Positions 18,301-20,478 of a stretch of DNA of 20,478 nt are shown piece after piece. Within the stretch, counting starts at the first letter, position 1; each line of letters opens with the position of its first letter. Origin of the DNA: Didymodactylos carnosus (Eukaryota > Rotifera > Eurotatoria > Philodinida > Philodinidae); contig CAJNOQ010003370.1 in NCBI GenBank assembly GCA_905250885.1, forward strand, positions 1-20,478, written 5' to 3'. Both the position numbers and the translations under genes were made by a program. Under the pieces are notes generated by a model. The model saw nothing but the letters and a program-made list of their open reading frames with translations, had not been told where the DNA came from and searched no databases.

Positions 18301-19400
18301 CATTCGTCACGTAATACATAAATTCCGCTTTTCTTTCTTTTACAGCCAAAGGTTCTCTGAGATCAACATTAAGCTCACCGGTCACGACTTTATGCACATT
18401 GTTAAGGGAATCGTCATCAACACAAATAAGTAAATGTTGCCTGTGCATCGCCTTGTTTACGCATGCCATATTATAAACATATTGTTTAGCGTATTCGCTG
18501 AACACTGCTTCTCAAACGACGAGCAGTTTGACAACACAAATTTCATATATCGCTTCATCGTTAGGTAGGATTCATGGTTTAGATAGAACAAAGAGTGTTA
18601 TGTAAAAGTGATAAAGTGAACTGATAACATTTTTACCGTAGAGGCATCAAAACCAATGACTTTCAACACATCTTCCTATAACCAACAAGGGTTTGTGCCT
18701 ACTGACTCTTTGTTAATGGATGCCTGTATTGTACTGAGTCCCTGTTTCAATGGTGGCACATGCCGGCTAGACAACAAAACCATCTATAACTGTGAGTGCC
18801 CTGTATTCTACAGTGGCACAGGTTGTGAGCAAGATGTACATCCGTGTCAGAAAGATACCTGTTGGAACAACGGTACATGTCAAACGACGGGTAATTCGTC
18901 GTTCAAATGTGATTGCAGCGACGGCTGGAGCGGAAAGCATTGTGAAGATATGAAAAACTATTGTAAGAATGTCGACTTTTTACCTTTTACATTTATTTCA
19001 CTCTGCTATTTTATTTTCAGGTGAGAATATAACATGTGAAAACAACGCCGTGTGTTGGCAGAGTTTGTTAAATTGGACTTGTATATGTTTAACGACGGAC
19101 TTTTCCGGACGGTACTGCGAATTTCCAACAACAAAACTGGTAGTTCAACGGTGCACGTCCAGATCACTTGGATGGATTGGCGTATTGTTTATTTGTTTTA
19201 TAATAGGGCTCTGTGTGTTTGCAGACATACTGAACTATTTTTTTCGCCACGATCCAGCCGGAAACGCAAGAAAAATTGAATTGGAAAGGAAGAAAAAAGT
19301 TAAACGCGAAGAGATAAAAAGGAAACGTCAAGAAGTCAGCGAAAGGCTCGCTTTACGTTTCAAGTATATGACACTGACAGCAACACCATGTCAGCAGTAG
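15380..19400 (+). CDS. Chimeric membrane protein: bacterial-type beta-rich module, Ser/Thr stalk, three EGF modules, one TM
   Basis: Nine exons with GT-AG borders give one frame of 1710 nt and 569 aa: 15380-15426, 15485-15533, 15609-16176, 16329-16406, 18185-18292, 18346-18429, 18490-18564, 18642-18962 and 19021-19400. Residues 1-20 look like a signal peptide. Residues 39-218, all on exon 3, start YFNNIGITSDSN and continue through GNFNTYGNTYSAEKL, a TPGAIISLDG turn, TYTDNTT and LHIFAIGT. From memory this pattern matches a module on secreted actinobacterial glycosidases. Residues 222-362 are a Ser/Thr-rich stalk. Three six-cysteine EGF modules span C365-C398, C405-C437 and C444-C477. A hydrophobic segment at about 494-512 is the membrane span, and the tail (520-569) is rich in Lys, Arg and Glu. 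Predicted topology is type I at the cell surface. Sequons at N75, N93, N110, N141, N176 and N195 fit secretion. Function is unknown; glycan binding or adhesion is a guess. Exon 7 is inferred from frame, borders and composition. For exon 3, only the acceptor at 15607-15608 keeps the frame. Confidence 0.82.
17215..17492. mobile_element. Foldback family copy with a central palindrome (second copy, nested)
   Basis: The ends CAGAGTCACGG and CCGTGACTCTG are perfect inverses. The centre (about 17310-17384) is a long hairpin on ATTCTAAAATGCACTAAAGT and its complement. Similarity to the copy at 13807-14095 runs through the whole element and includes about 50 bases to the left of the terminal word, so the true boundary may lie further out. 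It is nested within the composite element at 16472-18162. Confidence 0.8.
17786..18081. mobile_element. 296-bp element with perfect 14-bp TIRs carrying a 20-bp minisatellite
   Basis: GAATTTCGGCCCAC at 17786-17799 and its exact inverse at 18068-18081 bound a segment whose interior is largely a tandem array of 20-bp units. It adjoins the right terminal repeat of the composite element, 9 bases away, so it is probably nested in it. No target duplication was evident and no coding sequence was found. Its architecture (short perfect ends, repetitive interior) resembles the element at 4998-5200 although the sequences differ. Confidence 0.75.
17907..18026. repeat. Minisatellite, 20-bp unit, six copies
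   Basis: Six consecutive units start at 17907, 17927, 17947, 17967, 17987 and 18007, each a variant of TGGTGCTTAGCAGTACGACA. A seventh, degenerate copy starts near 17874. The period is exactly 20 bases throughout, with point differences only. It sits inside the 17786-18081 element. Confidence 0.9.
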
Positions 19401-19538
19401 AAATGAATACAGAATCGAACGATCGCGTCGGTTCCTGACGAAGAGCAACTATGGAACAGCTGAAATTCACTTAGGTCTGAAAGAAGGTGACAGTTCTCCT
19501 ACTTCGCATTAAAATTAATACGGCAAGTGTAGCATCAC
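19401..19538 (+). other. Probable 3' UTR of gene 2
   Basis: Follows the TAG at 19398-19400. A variant polyadenylation word ATTAAA at about 19509 is the best candidate end signal. No canonical AATAAA occurs before the tandem array begins. Confidence 0.4.
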
Positions 19539-20235
19539 GGATGTTTTAAGTACTTTTTTCGCCATATGCAAACGAGGATGCAACTTGTATTTGGTATAGA
19601 AGCATAGCCCTTGATTTACTCTACAATATTCTATATAAAGAACATTTAACTGTTATTGGTCGAGTCACTCCTACCTTCTACAAGAGGCAAATTGCACCTA
19701 AAAAGCTGGTATCAGATGTTTTAAGTACTTTTCTCGTCATATGCAAACCAGGATGTAACTTGTATTTGGTATAGAAACATAGCCCTTGATCTGCTCTACA
19801 AAATTTTATATAAAGAACCTTTAACCATCATTGACCGAGTCACTTATAGTTTCTACAAGAGACAAATTGTACTTAAAAAGACGATATCAGCGATGTTTTA
19901 AGCAGTTTTTTTCTCCATATAAAAACAATGATCCGACTTGTATTTGATATAGCAAAATACCCACTGAAAAACTGAATAAAATGGTATATAAACCATAGTT
20001 ACATACCATATTACTAAGGAGAAATGGTTTATTTTCAAACATTCCCTATCTAGCGACTATGCTTGAGTAATCAACTTTTCCCATTTTCTCCCATAAGCAA
20101 GAGAGGATGCAACTAGTCTTTAGCATAGAAAAATAGCTCTTGGAAAGCTGTACAATATTTTGAGTAAACAAACTCTACATACTATTGGCTCAGTCCATTA
20201 TAATTTAAATACGAGAAAAATCAAGGAAGTGGCTC
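19539..20235. repeat. Tandem array of about 176-bp units, four copies
   Basis: Units begin at ATGTTTTAAG at 19541, 19716 and 19893, with spacing of 175 and 177 bases. A fourth, more degraded copy begins near 20070. Each contains in order a TTTTTTCGCCATATGCAAAC-like stretch, GAGGATGCAACTTGTATTTG, ATAGCCCTTGAT, CTCTACAATATT and GTCGAGTCACT, or variants. The second half of the third copy has diverged. There is no open frame across units. It starts about 140 bases after gene 2. Confidence 0.85.
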
Positions 20236-20478
20236 TTTGATTTTTGAGCAAAAGTCTCGGCGAAAAAATTGGAAAAAAATCAAAGTTGTATAAAAATTCC
20301 GAGAGAAAGATTGTTCAATGCAGTTTTTAACGGTGATTCCAAATATGATGTTGGTTTTGAGAAGAAACCGAAATTTGATAGTGAAAACTGCAAAATATGA
20401 GTGCACTTCCTTGATTTTTCTCGTATTTAAATTATAATGGACTGAGCCAATAGTATGTAGAGTTTGTTTACTCAAAAT
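20157..20478. repeat. Inverted repeat running off the window end
   Basis: 20157-20231 and 20404-20478 are inverse copies, nearly perfect over about 75 bases. Matching words are ATTTTGAGTAAACAAACTCT at the left and its complement at the right edge. The left arm overlaps the last unit of the 176-bp array, so the arrangement may be an array that reverses direction. The window ends inside or exactly at the right arm, so its true extent is unknown. Confidence 0.85.

Noticed and set aside
18430-18641. A single 212-bp intron between the sixth exon and the first EGF exon of gene 2
   Set aside because: A 75-nt segment inside it (18490-18564) has good borders, the right phase on both sides and a Ser/Thr-rich product like its neighbours. 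Two introns of 60 and 77 bp fit the gene better.
19539-20235. CRISPR-like array
   Set aside because: Repeat units of about 176 bp are contiguous without spacers, and the context is eukaryotic.
1-20478. tRNA or rRNA genes
   Set aside because: I looked for A and B box patterns, cloverleaf arms and conserved rRNA words on both strands and found none I could support.

Overview
The window reads as animal nuclear DNA, most likely from a bdelloid rotifer. It is AT-rich and gene-poor. Its genes are split by many GT-AG introns, mostly 53-95 bp. It holds one fungal-type transporter and one membrane protein with metazoan EGF modules, and that mixture is typical of bdelloids. The rotifer assignment is inference from gene content and intron style; no species marker was seen.

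Layout. 1-46 is a pure C run. 47-342 is a dispersed-repeat segment ending in a G run, and it abuts a decayed reverse-transcriptase fragment on the minus strand (about 343-719) that looks Penelope-like. 720-6409 has no gene I can support. It contains three short arrays of self-complementary words (3411-3575, within 4998-5200, and 5509-5576) and a foldback element (4669-5322), one arm of which was invaded by a 203-bp element with perfect 17-bp terminal inverted repeats.

Gene 1 (6410-11000, +, eight exons, 484 aa) is a major-facilitator permease of the anion:cation symporter family, close in style to fungal nicotinate, pantothenate and allantoate permeases. Five introns are 56-75 bp. The other two (1167 and 1660 bp) are swollen by foldback elements.

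11001-15379 is intergenic and holds four foldback elements or their remnants (11338-11529, 12221-13047, 13471-13750, 13807-14095).

Gene 2 (15380-19400, +, nine exons, 569 aa) encodes a predicted type I membrane protein. In order it has a signal peptide, a roughly 180-residue module resembling one found on secreted bacterial glycosidases and carried on a single exon, a Ser/Thr-rich stalk built from small phase 1-1 exons, three EGF modules, one membrane span and a short basic tail. Its fourth intron (1778 bp) is almost entirely one composite inverted-repeat element that contains two further elements.

19539 to the end is an array of about four units of roughly 176 bp, running into an inverted repeat cut by the window edge.

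The two genes share a strand but no visible pathway. The strongest themes are a chimeric gene of apparently mixed bacterial and animal ancestry, a fungal-type transporter with animal-style introns, and a dense, nested population of foldback elements that accounts for most of the long-intron sequence and much of the intergenic space.
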